This document shows positions 14,643 through 26,194 of a stretch of DNA of 64,000 bases, one piece after another. The position numbers and the translations under genes were made by a program. The DNA is from Perkinsus olseni. Taxonomy: Eukaryota > Perkinsozoa > Perkinsida > Perkinsidae. The notes under the pieces are model-generated. The model saw only the letters and a list, made by a program, of their open reading frames with translations. It was not told the origin of the DNA and made no database searches. Every line of letters starts with the position of its first letter. Positions within the stretch are counted from its first letter, which is position 1. The DNA is taken from the NCBI GenBank assembly GCA_013115135.1, contig JABANP010000086.1, forward strand, positions 91,176-155,175, written 5' to 3'.

Positions 14643-16268
14643 TCAGAAATTAACGGAAACATCATCTTGCATGGCACGAGTAAACTGAGGGGTGATGAGG
14701 AGCAAGTCGAGCGAATAGGGGCTCAACTTGTATTTCTCGAAGCACTCGGAAATCTCTCGAAGGCATCGCTCGGAGTACCTCATCGACCTGAGAGAATCCT
14801 AGGTTGATCCTTGCTCATCGCAGAAGAGTCGCCTACCTCTATTTGATACCGTGGCTGCGGGGCAACCTCGTCGACTTCGAACTGGATGCACCTCTTCAAC
14901 CTCCTCAACGCCTCCAAAGGGAGGCACCCCAAGTCCCGTGACACCGAGCAGAAGTAACAGATCTGGAAAGCCGCCAAAACCATAGCGGCAGACTCGGCGG
15001 GGAGGACAGTCGGGGCCACCGAAGGGACGATCTCCTGCAGGGGAGGGACCTGGGCCCGACTATCGTCCCAACCCATAAAGCGTAAACCATAGAGGAAGAA
15101 GCTCTCATAGGTGACCCTAGAGACCAGGGAAGGGAGGGCAGTGCTGGTGACGGGACAGGACAGACGGAAGCAGTCCGCGATGTAACGCAACTGAGGACAG
15201 CAGTGAGGGGAGGCGGTGGGGGGTCGATGCTCACGTAGGAGCCAGCAGACCAGCCTCGGCCTGCTCCACCAGGGTCTCCCTCTACTCCTCGGGACAGCAG
15301 GCCTTCATGCCGGTACGGAATTAGGGATATTGAATGAAGGGCGAGAAGGTAAGATTCACGATCAGCCTCCCGGGCTAAGCTGAAGAGCATCCGAGGTCGA
15401 CCCTGGCAGATCCTAAGTTGAGCTCACCTGTTCGCCAAGGCAGTGATATCTGGGTGGATATCGGCAGCCGTATTTTTCTGCATCCTGCATCGGACGTAGA
15501 GCAGCTGTGCTCTCGCCTGTGGTGAAGTCAAGGCCGCAGCTTCCGGCAGGTGCCGCTCCAGTCGAGGGGCGTTGATGGCCATCTGCCCGAAGGACGCAGT
15601 AGTTCAGGGACCCTCCTTCTGCTGGGCTGACCTTAGACAATCCAAACACTATTCCGACGAGGCCTCGGGCGTCCAAATGGTCGGAGGGACACCTCCCCTC
15701 GAGGAGGTCAGCTGCCCGACCTATCATCCTCGTCCACAGCTGGATGTCCCTGACCTCTGTCCGGTACCTGATCAGCCTACCAGCAGATTGCCCTCGTCAT
15801 TATTATTACATCGCCGTCGACATGAGGGGAAGGTCCTTCCCTGAAGCTACATCAAGTCCTCGAGTAACACAATCCGCCACCAGGGACCGGAGGGTCTCCA
15901 GCTCGGCCTTGGCGATGTCGTGGTTGACTGCCGCCGCCACGCCCAAGGCAACGTGGGCTAATGCAGTTGGTGATGGAGGGGTCGGTTGTCTTCCGGGAAG
16001 GTGGTGGCCACAAAGTGTATCTAACAAGCTTCGACCTTGGATACGTCTCGGAGGGTAACATCCACATCCTACCACCTCCCTCTCTAAGATACGCCACGAC
16101 ATCCATAATGCGCTGAGGAGTTTTCCGATCCCCCAGCTGGGCCGTACTGAGGTGCCGCAGCAGTAACGATACAGTGTCCAAGTCCGGACGCTGGGCCTTG
16201 AGGAACGACTGCAGAGTCGACCCTGTCCGGGCCTCGTGGTGGATGAACTTCCGCAGGAACCTTGCCAT
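14643..16268 (-). CDS. Helix-rich protein, possibly heptatricopeptide/RAP-like organelle RNA-binding protein
   Basis: The exons encode Leu/Ala-rich amphipathic helices, for example MARFLRKFIHHEA at the proposed start, RGLVGIVFGLSKVS near 15.6 kb, and a last exon with ERCLREISECFEKY ending at a TGA at 14643. Repeated short helices of the type found in apicomplexan and plant heptatricopeptide/RAP proteins make that family plausible, but I see no clear RAP domain. Introns of about 48 nt are visible, for example GTAGGCGACT..CTCTCAG near 14.80-14.84 kb. The start is chosen as the first good ATG downstream of the FHA gene, 115 nt beyond its stop; the open frame itself extends a little further 5'. 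The function is an inference. Confidence 0.45.
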
Positions 16269-16383
16269 TGACTCGGATGCCGCTGCCAAGGGCCACCCTC
16301 TGACCACATCAACGCAATACGATAGGAGTTGGGAGAGTAATGGTACTAGTAGGAATGGTACGTTATAATCTGCCGAAGGGTCA

Positions 16384-17786
16384 TCAGCCAAACATGTCCA
16401 CCTCTTCCTCCTCTTGCTTCTTCTTGGTCGTCTCGGAGGGGCCGTTCAAGACCGTGGAGCTCTTCACAAACGACATACGGAAAGGGTTGCTGCCGGTGAC
16501 GCTGGGTTTGCTGGCACCCGAGGCGACCTCCATCATCCTCTTCTCCAGTAGCGATCGGGGGGCCGGCCCGGCAGAGCCTGAGTACCCTAGGCCCGGACGC
16601 TCCGCTTCGGCTTCTGCACCACCATAGGAACCATCTAGGTCTGCAAGAAAAGACCCGTAAAATGCCGCGACTGAGAATCGAACCCGCGACCATGCCGTAC
16701 TCATATTGAGGTGTTTAGACTCTCTCATAGCTTCCGTCTCCTCAGTGACCTCTAACTGCTCCAACTCCCTCTCCTCCCTCCTCAGCTTGGCCTCCCGCAA
16801 CCCCTCCTTCCATCCAGTTAACCCCTCCAGTCGCCGCTTTCCGTTCACGCAGCAACGCCGATCGATCCTGCCGGAAAGCAGTCACATCGGGAACCAGATT
16901 TTCCCACCGCCCCTCATCCTCATACTACCTGATACCGTTCAGCGCGAGCCCTCTCTCCTCGAATCTCATCCTCAGTCTTGCCAAACATCTTCCTCCGGGC
17001 ATAGTTACTATGCAGTCCGAAGGCCCCTCCACTGGTCTCCACTATCGGCTGGGCCACAGCAGCTTCGGACTCCCCATCATCGCCCCCCGCTGGGCTCCCA
17101 TTACGGACATCGCACTTCATAAAACACCTCCGACCAAGTTGGATTTGCCCTCGGTTCTTGATTTCAACTTTTTCTCCTCGATCCAGTTCCCGCCCATCCA
17201 CAATGACTAGCCCGTGCAAGGCCTGGATTTGAAAACAATTCTGCTTCTTACTCCAGCTGATCCGGCACTGCTTGGTGGCATGGATATCCGGGAAGGCGCT
17301 AAGATCTGCTATGTGCCGGCCCAGCACGCCTCCAACCGTATCAACCCTCAGAATCTGTTCCGTGCGGTCCCAAGGAGAATCCAATGTCTCCAGAAAGGTT
17401 CTCATCTGGTCATTTTCATCGGCGCCAGCCTCCGGAGTGAAGTGCTGCAGCACCCAGAGCTTCCCTTGTACGGGGAGATCTCTGAATGTCTTCTCAACCC
17501 GCTTGGACAGCTTGAGGTTGGTGACCGTCTCGTCAACTGCTTTGTTGATGGAAACAACCTGCTGTGCGTCCGGAGGAGGCGGTTTGAAGGAAAGATAGAG
17601 CTCAGGGCCACCCGTAGTGAGCAACTCCGCCGGCGGCCGGGGGACGTTCGGTCCGATTTCGCAGGGGTTGGCCAAAGACCAGATGAGTCTCCCTTCCGAT
17701 GAGAGGCTATCATACTCATGCATGAGCACTTGGGGCAGAGTCAAGGAATACAACTTGCCAGTTAACGAGGAGAAACAGTAACCCAT
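16384..17786 (-). CDS. FHA-domain protein
   Basis: A 5' exon of about 287 codons begins at ATG 17786 (MGYCFSSLTGKLYSL) and contains a forkhead-associated phosphopeptide-binding fold around residues 150-230: LGRHIADLSAF for the first strands, an ISWSKK strand, then VDGRELDRGEKVEIKNRGQI with LGRRCF. The G-R-H order fits FHA, although the usual S-x-x-H is not obvious. The C-terminal half is charged (ARRKMFGKTEDEIRGER, then a coiled coil LREAKLRREERELEQLE) and ends EEEEVDMFG. Two introns are placed: one leaving ..RAER before GTATCAGG, and 16641-16700 (60 nt, phase 1), which carries a tRNA 3'-end-like module in sense. The domain is recognised but the protein is not assigned to a named family. Confidence 0.7.
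16658..16687 (-). repeat. tRNA 3'-end-like module 4 (sense in FHA-gene intron 16641-16700)
   Basis: GCGGG, loop TTCGATT, 5 nt, 7 nt TCGCGGC, A, TTTT. The arm pairing is degenerate, but the spacing from loop to T-run is exact. Confidence 0.7.
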
Positions 17787-18203
17787 GGTGGGGGTTCTAA
17801 AATTCCATACCTAGTTACAACAGTCGGGTGATGATGATGTTATCTCATTGACCCTGAGTACTACATCCACGCAGTCACTGAAGGTGTCCTTCATTTCCTG
17901 TTCGCGCGGTAGCAGTCTATGAGTGGTCCCCTTCCCAGAGGAGGAAGAGGCGTCTTGGTGGACGTGAGACCCTCGTCCATGGCGCTGGGTGGACATGGTG
18001 AGAGCGATATAGAGAAAGCTGTCACACACGTCAGTTCATGGCTAAGGAGCTGTTCAACGGAAAAGATCGATCCCAATCCTGATTGAAGTGCCACAGATCC
18101 TTCCCGTGGGAACAGCACTAAACACGACTCCGAGCGATTCTAACATCTGACATCGGGTACACCATGGGTGGGCTTTATCGACAGCATCGCGCCCCGGCCC
18201 CAA

Positions 18204-19718
18204 TCACAACAGAGAGTGATAGACCAGCTCTGCAGCCCTCTTCAGTAGCCTCTCTCTATTACCTTCATTTAGCTCTTCAAACAGGATCGATTTCTCAGTG
18301 TTGTCCATCAACCTGTCGAGGAAGTCCTGGATGGTTCTGCCATACTCCACCAACTGGGCCTCGCAGACGGCTTCGCTGTGTTCCCCCTGTATCCGAAGAG
18401 TTCGTTTCTCGGCCTCGCGAAATTTGCCTCACTGACTTAACCGGTACATCATCCTCCTTCCAAACTCTGAATGTGCACGTACTTTCGAGTCACCACCGAA
18501 GGCCTACCGCGTCCCCAACGATATCTATATCGTGCAGCTTGAGCTTGCCATTTGGATCTGTCGCGCCGAGTCTAATGGCCGCGGTCCTCGTCTTGGTCGA
18601 CTGTAGGACGGGAAGGAGAACAGAGCGGGTCAAAGCAGTCCCAGTATTACGATGGTGATAGGAGGGCACAGATAATAATAACTGCCGTTCTGGTGTAGTT
18701 TATCGTGAGCCAAACTCCAGATGAAGGCGGGGACCACCTCCACGTCCACTTCCGTCAAACGCTTCTCCCAAATTTCCCCCAGTATGCCTGAGACGTGCGC
18801 GGCCACGCTCACCAATCCGTCCTCGCCGATGGTAGAAGTAAGATCTGTCTTGGACTGGAGAGCTCGAGTTAGACCTTCTTCTCCCCATAGATCGGTCTGG
18901 CTTTTGCAAGTGGCTTCCGGATCGCTACTGATTCTACCGGGTACAATATCACCAACATCCAGCATGACGTTCATACGGTTGGTGTTATTATATTGGCTGA
19001 GGGGACACGAAAAGTGGACATCATGATTGACCATCGACTGGACATCCTCGTGCTCACCCGTTCCCCCAAACATATATGTAGTCCAGCGCGGTACGCCTGG
19101 GCGTAGGCTTTCCACGACGAACCAGCTGCTTCGCATGGACAATGATGCCACCCTAAGGTAGTTTGAGGGGGCACATGAAGGTGAGTAGAATCGCCAAGCG
19201 CTCACCAGGTTGGACTGCTCCTCAGTAGTCGAAGGACCCACTGGGAAGGTGTAAGAGAGGGAACAACGGTCCTGTCAACCAGGCGATGCATGAGAATAGC
19301 GAGGCCAGAGGAACGCTACCCAAACCCGATACGGCTCCTTCGTCTTCGCGTTAACATCATCCTAAAAAGGTCATTTCAACCGAGACCACGCCTCAATCAG
19401 CCACCAACTGTTACAAGAAAGTAGTACCACACCAATCGCAACTCTGCATAGACGAAAAGGACAAGAGACAGATGGAATAGGAGCGTACTTAGATCTCGAA
19501 CGAAATCTTACTTTTTCGCATTTCCTCCCCATGCACACGAGGCTTCTCAGAACGGATCTGACCCGCTTCGACCCATTTCCCTTCCTGCCCTTTGTATGAG
19601 CGGTGGCACTGCCACCAGCGCTGTGCTGTGCTGCTGCCGATAGTACTGCAGCCATGGCGGCTTCTACGACAGGAACGGTGAGGGCGAGGCCCACTGCAGC
19701 AACGAGGGGACTGCGCAT
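18204..19718 (-). CDS. Tandem secreted-protein family, copy A
   Basis: This is the first (3'-most) of five tandem, same-strand paralogs of a family I do not recognise. It has a signal peptide (MRSPLVAAVGLALTVPVVEA), then a Lys/Arg-rich linker. Later exons carry the family blocks: a Cys-containing strand like CSLSYTF, GGIIVHAKQLV, ALDYIYVWGNG, VMLDVGDIVPGR followed by an A-x-C, LWGEEGLTRAL, VPAFIWSLAHDKL, a CPPI strand, KLKLHDIDIVG, then a helical end with EAQLVEYGRTIQDFL. The stop is at 18204. Exons are separated by short introns at positions shared by all copies. It is expected to enter the secretory pathway; its role is unknown. It is closest to copy C. Confidence 0.7.
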
Positions 19719-20546
19719 GAGAGGAACTACAATGAAGTTGGAAGACAACCTGCCTGACCGAGCGAACTGCAAAGTGCAGCCTCAAGGAGCGATAAGGAAA
19801 GAAAGGAACTTTGAGGGCAGCAAACAGCGCACTTTGAGTAGCGCGCGCCACATATCCAGCCGTTTCGCAAACAGCATATCCAGCCGTTTCGGAATTGGAA
19901 CGCGCCTGCGCGCTTACTCTGGTGGTTATACGGCTCTCTTGCACTATTGAATCTTTCTCATGACCCCCAGTGACACCCTATCACGTACATCTACGGAATT
20001 CTGCAGCAGTCTAACTTCTCATCATGTTGGAACTTCCTGGAGTTTCACCGCCTGGCAGTCTGAGAGCAACCCGGGGCCGAGAAAGGAATGAAAACGTCCA
20101 ACTCGATTTTCCATCTTCTCCGGGTTAATCCGAAAAGACTCAGCTGCTTAGCCGAGGCCGAGCTAGTATTGCCATTGAGTAATTCAAGTCAGTGGAAGCC
20201 CTCGGGAAATCGACTTTCTCAGGGGATCAAGCTCTGTTAGAGTGTCTTGGAGTGGCTCTAAGCCATGACCTCGCGGATTGCATTTCAGAGACTCACAACT
20301 CGGCAACCGAGCACTTGGAGCTGGGCGACGGCGCCGTGGACTCGACCCACAGGAAGACTCTGCACGCTGATGAAAGGCGGCTGAACCACCAACACGTATA
20401 GATCATGTGGACGAGACCCCACAGTAACAATGTGGCAACCAACAACGGAACGGGCATCTTGCCACTGGCTTGAATGACCCTCCCAACCCTTGAACTCAAC
20501 TCACAGTCAACATCTCACACCCAGCACATCATGTTGAACAACGTAT

Positions 20547-22689
20547 TCAGTAGTAGGTCATCAAGGCGTGGTAGACAAGTTGGGCTGCCCTCTGCAACAC
20601 TAGGCTCCTCCTCTTCCCGTCATCAAGCTCCTCAAACATTATCGACTTCCTCGAGCTGCTGCTACTGCTGCTGCTGCTGATCAGCAGCCTCTCAAGATAA
20701 TCCTGTATGGTCCGGCCGTACGCGACCAGCTGTTCCTCACAGACCCCCTCGCTATGCTCCTCCTCTATCTGGGTCGTTGCTTCTTCTACATCCTGTAGCC
20801 TGCGTACTGACTTCTCCCGCACATCAGCTCCTCTCCAAGCCCTGAATACGAATGAACGACTACAGTGCATTCTTATTCTTACTGTGAGCGGGTTATCTCA
20901 ATCTCGTGAAACTTCAGTTTGTTCCACAACCCTGCCGCACCGAGCTTGATCGTGATGGTCTGTCCTCCAATCATCTGCAAAGAGCAGGACGTTTCTGAAG
21001 AGTGCGGGTGACGAACCGGACGGCGGACAGAAGCGGATGAGAAACTGAGAGGAGCTGCACGATGAGGCAGTGTGATAATGATGATCCATCCAGGGTCTCT
21101 GCCGTGTCAAAGTATTACGCTCCGCTCCGCAGTAGTACCGTGGTTTTTGAAGCTTTAATTCTGCCTAGCGTCTGGCTCTAAATGATGAGTCTCTTCGAGC
21201 GAGTACTACGCTCCCTATGATAGTGCGTCGATGATGAGCATTATCCAAATTAGTTACGATACGATAGAGATCAAGGAGCTGTCGCATTCCGACGGCTTCA
21301 AGCTAGAATCACGTGGACGGAAAATAAGTACGGCTGAGCCCTTCCCTTACGGTTTTGACGGGAGGGCACTGGAAATAACTTTTCCTCTTCTCATACATTC
21401 TCTCTTGCACCAGACCCCAGATGAGAACGGGCACTGTCGTTGGGTCAAGTCCATACCGTCCGCTCTGCCGAACCTCTTCCTGCATGCTCGCAATGTGTCC
21501 ACCAAGGGTTGCCGTTCTCAACGACACAGCCGGAGTGCTTCTCTCCTGTTTGAGGGCTCGAGAGAGACTTTCCTTTCCCCAAAGTTCAGTGTGCTCGCTA
21601 CAAGTCCTCGCTGCATCGTGGACGGGGTTACTAGGTACGACATCTGTCACGTGGGTGATGAGGGTCATGCGGTTGATGCTGCCATCTTGCCTGAGACCTC
21701 GCAGCCTACAGAGTCGTAGACTTCCTCTCGTGTAGGCTCACCCGTTTTCCCAAGCATAGACGAAGTCCAAGGCGTTACGTCTGTGAGCCTTCGGTTCCAC
21801 ATCATAAGTCAACTCCTTAGCATAGACAACAACTCCACCCTAAGATTCGCCAGAAAGTGCCGGGACAAGTCATGAAAGATTCGACCCTCACCGAGTTAGA
21901 ATCCCCATCGCTCTGGGAAGCTTCCGGTGACGGGAAGGTATAGGAGATGGAGCATCGGTCCTGGCAACGGTGAGGAGGCTTTCAAGGGTGGACGTCAAGA
22001 GAGGAACCCTACCGAAAGACGACCCTGTATTTTCTTTTTCGCCTTCCTTTCTGACGGATATATCACCCGAGACCTACGACCGGGCTCACTAACTTTATCA
22101 GTTTCGCGTGCATCCCCGGCAACCTGGGCGCACTCTGACGGGAGCGGGTTCCTAGCAGAGATGAATTGCCATTCAAAGGCCGGAGCATTCCTCACAGCAG
22201 GCGTTCCTTGTTCCTTTTCGATCTGCCCGGCTTCGGGCAAAACTCGGCGTCTGACCAGGAGAGGATAGGCCGCAACTTTGAAGGGTTGGTAACCGACCTG
22301 GTCACCATCAAGCCCGCTTTTGGAGGTGATAACTCGGATGCGGCGTCGTGGTGGGCTGTCCACCGGGAAACGTGGTGCGGCGGTATTAATCTCTCTTCTA
22401 GGGGGGTCCTCGGCCTGGGAAAGTAGACTGGCATGTAAGCGTGCAGAAGTGTACGTGTACGCACAGAAGATTCCGACGATGAATCGGAGGCCCCCTGAAC
22501 GGGTCAAAGACATCTCACTTTCTCTTCACATTCGTTGCTGGTGCATGCTATTTTTCTGAAGAAAGAACGCAAGCCCTTAGGTGCGCTATTCTCTTTCTTC
22601 TTCTTTTTCGCTGTACGACCAGTGCCAGCGCTCGTCTCGAAGACACTCAGCATGAGGCCGACTGCGATGACGTGACGAATCGTGAGCAT
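20547..22689 (-). CDS. Tandem secreted-protein family, copy B
   Basis: Second paralog. The signal peptide is MLTIRHVIAVGLMLSVFETS, then a KKKKK-containing linker and a Cys-bearing basic segment ending near ECEEKVRCL. Family blocks seen are GGVVVYAKELTYD and ALDFVYAWENG near 21.75-21.83 kb, a C-x2-(H/Q)-TELWGKESLSRAL exon, VPVLIWGLVQERMY, a QCPP strand, and a C-terminal exon with EEQLVAYGRTIQDYL and a nine-serine run. The stop TGA is at 20547. The middle exon is the most divergent of the five copies, for example VPSNPVHDAARTC in place of IxPxR...A-x-C. Confidence 0.65.
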
Positions 22690-23932
22690 AAATGCAGACC
22701 GATGAAAGGGTGAAAGCACAAACTGAGGAAGGGATGGAGCCGTTGGAGGGACGCCATGCTTGGGCTCAAGCTCGGGGAACAGGGGCGTCATCATCATTGC
22801 AATCGCACGCCTACTCTGGGCTGCTCTTGGCAACAGCGCGGGTGACACTCGGCAAGCTCTGAGCCTCAGAGTCTGAGGCGATCTTCTAGCGTATAAAGGA
22901 GAGTAGCTCATTCTACTACCTGGGTATAATGCGTCTTTGTGTGAGTTTAAAGTCCAACGCCGTGAACCGGTTTAGTCAGACTAGCACCGATGGGTATAAT
23001 GCATTCTGAACTCATATTAATCTCAATAGAGCGTCACATGACATTATGCATTACTTCATAACAGTACTTCATGTGACAGCATTCCATTTCCCCCCAAACC
23101 GAGAGCACAACCTCCTCCCTGAGCGCTCAGGTAGGCCCATCACTGATTCCAACTCAGCTTTGCAGGCGTGGGGGGTCTTCGGAACGCAAGCCCGCGGCCG
23201 GTCGAAACCGAGTAGTCTCTGAGGCGGTTCTCCAAGGTGGTGGCCTGCTAACTGTCAACTACGTCAACCCACAATGTACACTTCTCGCGAATCTTTCAGG
23301 AGTATACTGTACCTCCCCACCGATTGTTATGTCTACTGTTATCTTCATCCGACCGTCGGCTGCGAAGCCCCTGAGCCCCTGCTGCTCTGAGACAGGCAGC
23401 TTCCAATCGGACTTCTCCAATTGGCGACTCATCAATGATGATATTCTCAAGAATAATCTTTTCGGTTTTCCGCGGGTTCGAAAGCTGAGATCCGACCAGA
23501 AGATGCGAATCAGAGTCACCCATTGCGAACATCTCGATCGTCCTAGCGCTTAGCTCTACGGAGCCTCGCATGAACTCACTAGAAACCATACTGTTCAGAA
23601 GTCTATCTGCCCCAGGGTGAGGCGTCCGCTATGCCAGCGGTCGAGGATATCATTTTAACGAATGAAGACAGGGGTTTGGCGTTAAGATCGACTTCTGGAT
23701 GGGATGGTTGAGCTCGGAGCCAGGCATGCCGCAATGGGCGGAGTTCCGTTCCTGAATGCCTAGAGGAGCTTAGTAATATTGAACGCTTCTTGCCTGACTT
23801 CAAAGTTCTATTCTTATCGCTAAAGACCGGTCGCCGTCCACAACTCAAGTCCAAGTGACTTCAACACCAACTGACACCTGATACATCATGCAAAGCATCT
23901 TAGAACAGCACAACATATCAACTAAGTCCTAT

Positions 23933-25703
23933 CTAAAGTCTAACCTGGAAAAAGAATCGGTACAACAGGCCAGCTGACTTTTGAACTTTGTCCTTCATCT
24001 CATCCTCGTCACTCGGTGGTTCGAGCAACATAGATTTTCTCGACCTTTTCTTTATGTCGTCGAGGCACCTCTGTACGGTTCTGCCATACTCGACAAACTG
24101 ATTAGCGCAGAGGTCTTTGCTGTGAGGCCCCTTAATCTGAACGGTTTCATTTTCGAGCTCATGTATCCTGGCCATGCGCGCTGGCTGGACATCGCTCTCT
24201 CTCCAAGCGCTGAAGAAGAAGAAGACCTTATAACAGGTCGTCATTATGCACGCTTCTCCTTACCGCGATCCGATGACTTCAACTTCGTGCAGTTTCAGTT
24301 TGCTATCCGTGCCAGCTCCACCGAGCTTAAAGATGACCGTCTTGTTATCAGTGCTTTGCTACAAACAACAGATGGACCTCAGGCCCTCAACAGACTCAGC
24401 CATCCCCTTACTATGATGACGGGTGGACACACGTAGTAGTTATTGCTCTTCTCCTGCTCTCGTAGTTTATCATGCACCAAACTCCAGATAAAGGCAGGGG
24501 CCTTCTCTGGATCAGCGGTTTGATCTTCGTTTTCCCTTGCTTCCTCTTCCAGAGCGGAGATGTGGTCAATGAGCCCCGTTGTTTCCGGCGCCAACATGCG
24601 AGGTTGAAGTCGGCCAGCAAATCCTCCTCTCGGAAAGTAGAAGCAAGATCTGTCTTGGACTGGAGGGCTCGAGTGAGACCTTCTTTCCCCATAGTTCCGT
24701 TTGGCTAGTGCAGGTGGCTTCAGGATCGATAGTAGTTCTACTTGGTATGATATCGCCAACATCGAGCATGATGTTCATACGGTTGATGTTATTATATTGA
24801 CTGAGGGAGGTAATGGTCATCAAAGACAATCGGCAGGGCATCAGCGCTTGCCATGCTTACCCGTTCTCCCAGGCGTAGATGTAGTCCAGCGCGGTGTGCT
24901 TCAAAGCCGCCCCTCTGCCATCACGGACCAGCTCGTTCGCATGGACCACAATACCACCCTAAGATACGTATGGGTATCGGAACGCAAGTAGACCGACTCA
25001 GCCCCTACCATGTGAGGCTCCTCCTCATCAGTCTCCGGAGAATTGAGTTGGAAGGTGTAGGGGAGAGAACAGTCACCCTGAAAGCACGGAGGACAGCCCG
25101 TAGAGAAGACCGCGGTCGGGAGGACTCTACCGTGACACGGAGTTTTGGTTCTTCTTCTACCATGACTTGGATCTGAAAGAATTGCTACTGCTCCCCAATC
25201 CATCAGCCAACTAGATCGCCGCTCACCTCAGGCCTTCCATTCCCCTCGACGCTCTGGCTGCCTCCCGCAGGACCGGGTACCTGGCCAAGAGGAGTTACGC
25301 CACGGAGCGGAAGGGGAGGCCGTCGAGCAGCTGATGAAAGAACTCTTCTCGCATGAAGAGTTGTGAGAGTATGCCCGTGGATGACGACGCTACCTCGCTT
25401 CTGCCTCCACCCTCCTCAGCCTGAACCAGCGAGAACAAGAGTCACCGAGAATAGCAGACCAACCCAACGAGGAGCTCGCGGAAAAGAAGGCCGCTGTGTC
25501 CCTCAGCAATATCTTACCTTCTTGCACTTGCCACTGCGGCATCTAAGATTTCTCAGAAGGGAGCCAAACTGAGAGCTCGTGGATGCTTTCCTCTCTCCTT
25601 TCTCTGTCTTCTGTTTCTTTTTCTTCGATGTGGTAGCAGTAGCCGCCCCAACGTCATACACGCTGAGTGCGAGTCCGACGGCAATGACGGGGAGAGTTCG
25701 CAT
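23933..25703 (-). CDS. Tandem secreted-protein family, copy C (one frame break)
   Basis: Third paralog. The signal peptide is MRTLPVIAVGLALSVYDVGA at ATG 25703, then a Lys-rich linker and CRSGKCKKVRYC. Later exons show SLPYTFQLN, GGIVVHANELV, ALDYIYAWENG, MLDVGDIIPSR, LWGKEGLTRALQSKTD, APAFIWSLVHDKL, CPPV, and a last exon with ANQFVEYGRTVQRCL. Within the middle exon, near 24.60 kb, the frame carrying ..REEDLLADFNL and the frame carrying ..HISALEEEARENED differ by one base in the sense of a missing base, unlike copy A, which is continuous. This is either a pseudogenising deletion or a consensus error. The stop is at 23933. Confidence 0.62.
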
Positions 25704-26194
25704 AATGGAAAAGCCTCAACGCTGAGACATTTCAACCTCCGCGGGATGCAGGGGATTGCTGGAAAAAGTTCTTCGAGCCCAGCCAGTCTTCGCCCGCCCT
25801 ATTTCAAGGGGGCTCGCCTCCTGTTGAGTAAGTGCAGGGATGATGGAAATATTGGCCTCGAGCGGTTCCCAGCCTAAATCTTGCAATCTTGAACCCTCTT
25901 GCTCATCTCAGCATGACAACGTCCGCATAGACCAGCATCACATCCGCAGACCACTTTATAGCATATCGAGATTGAGCTCAATCCTCACGGTTCTAGGAGG
26001 GGCGGGAAGATTTCCCCTTCGTTTTTTCCCAATAAACTCACCCTGACTCACTCCTCTGTCCTGCAGTCACACTGGTAATGTTACTAGTCCTACAGTGTCT
26101 CCTCATTCTGACACCTCCCCAGCAACCCAACCGAGGAAACCTCGGACACCTCACATCTAGTACATCATGTGGGCATGAGTACAGCAAACTATTC

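Noticed and set aside
19851..19893. Direct repeat CATATCCAGCCGTTTCG (two copies, 26 bp apart)
   Set aside because: It is real but short, and lies in the spacer upstream of secreted-family copy A. There is no sign of function or of a mobile element.
22504..22911. 135-codon frame read as one protein
   Set aside because: The part before MLTIRHVIAV lacks signal-peptide logic. By comparison with the other four paralogs the protein starts at 22689.
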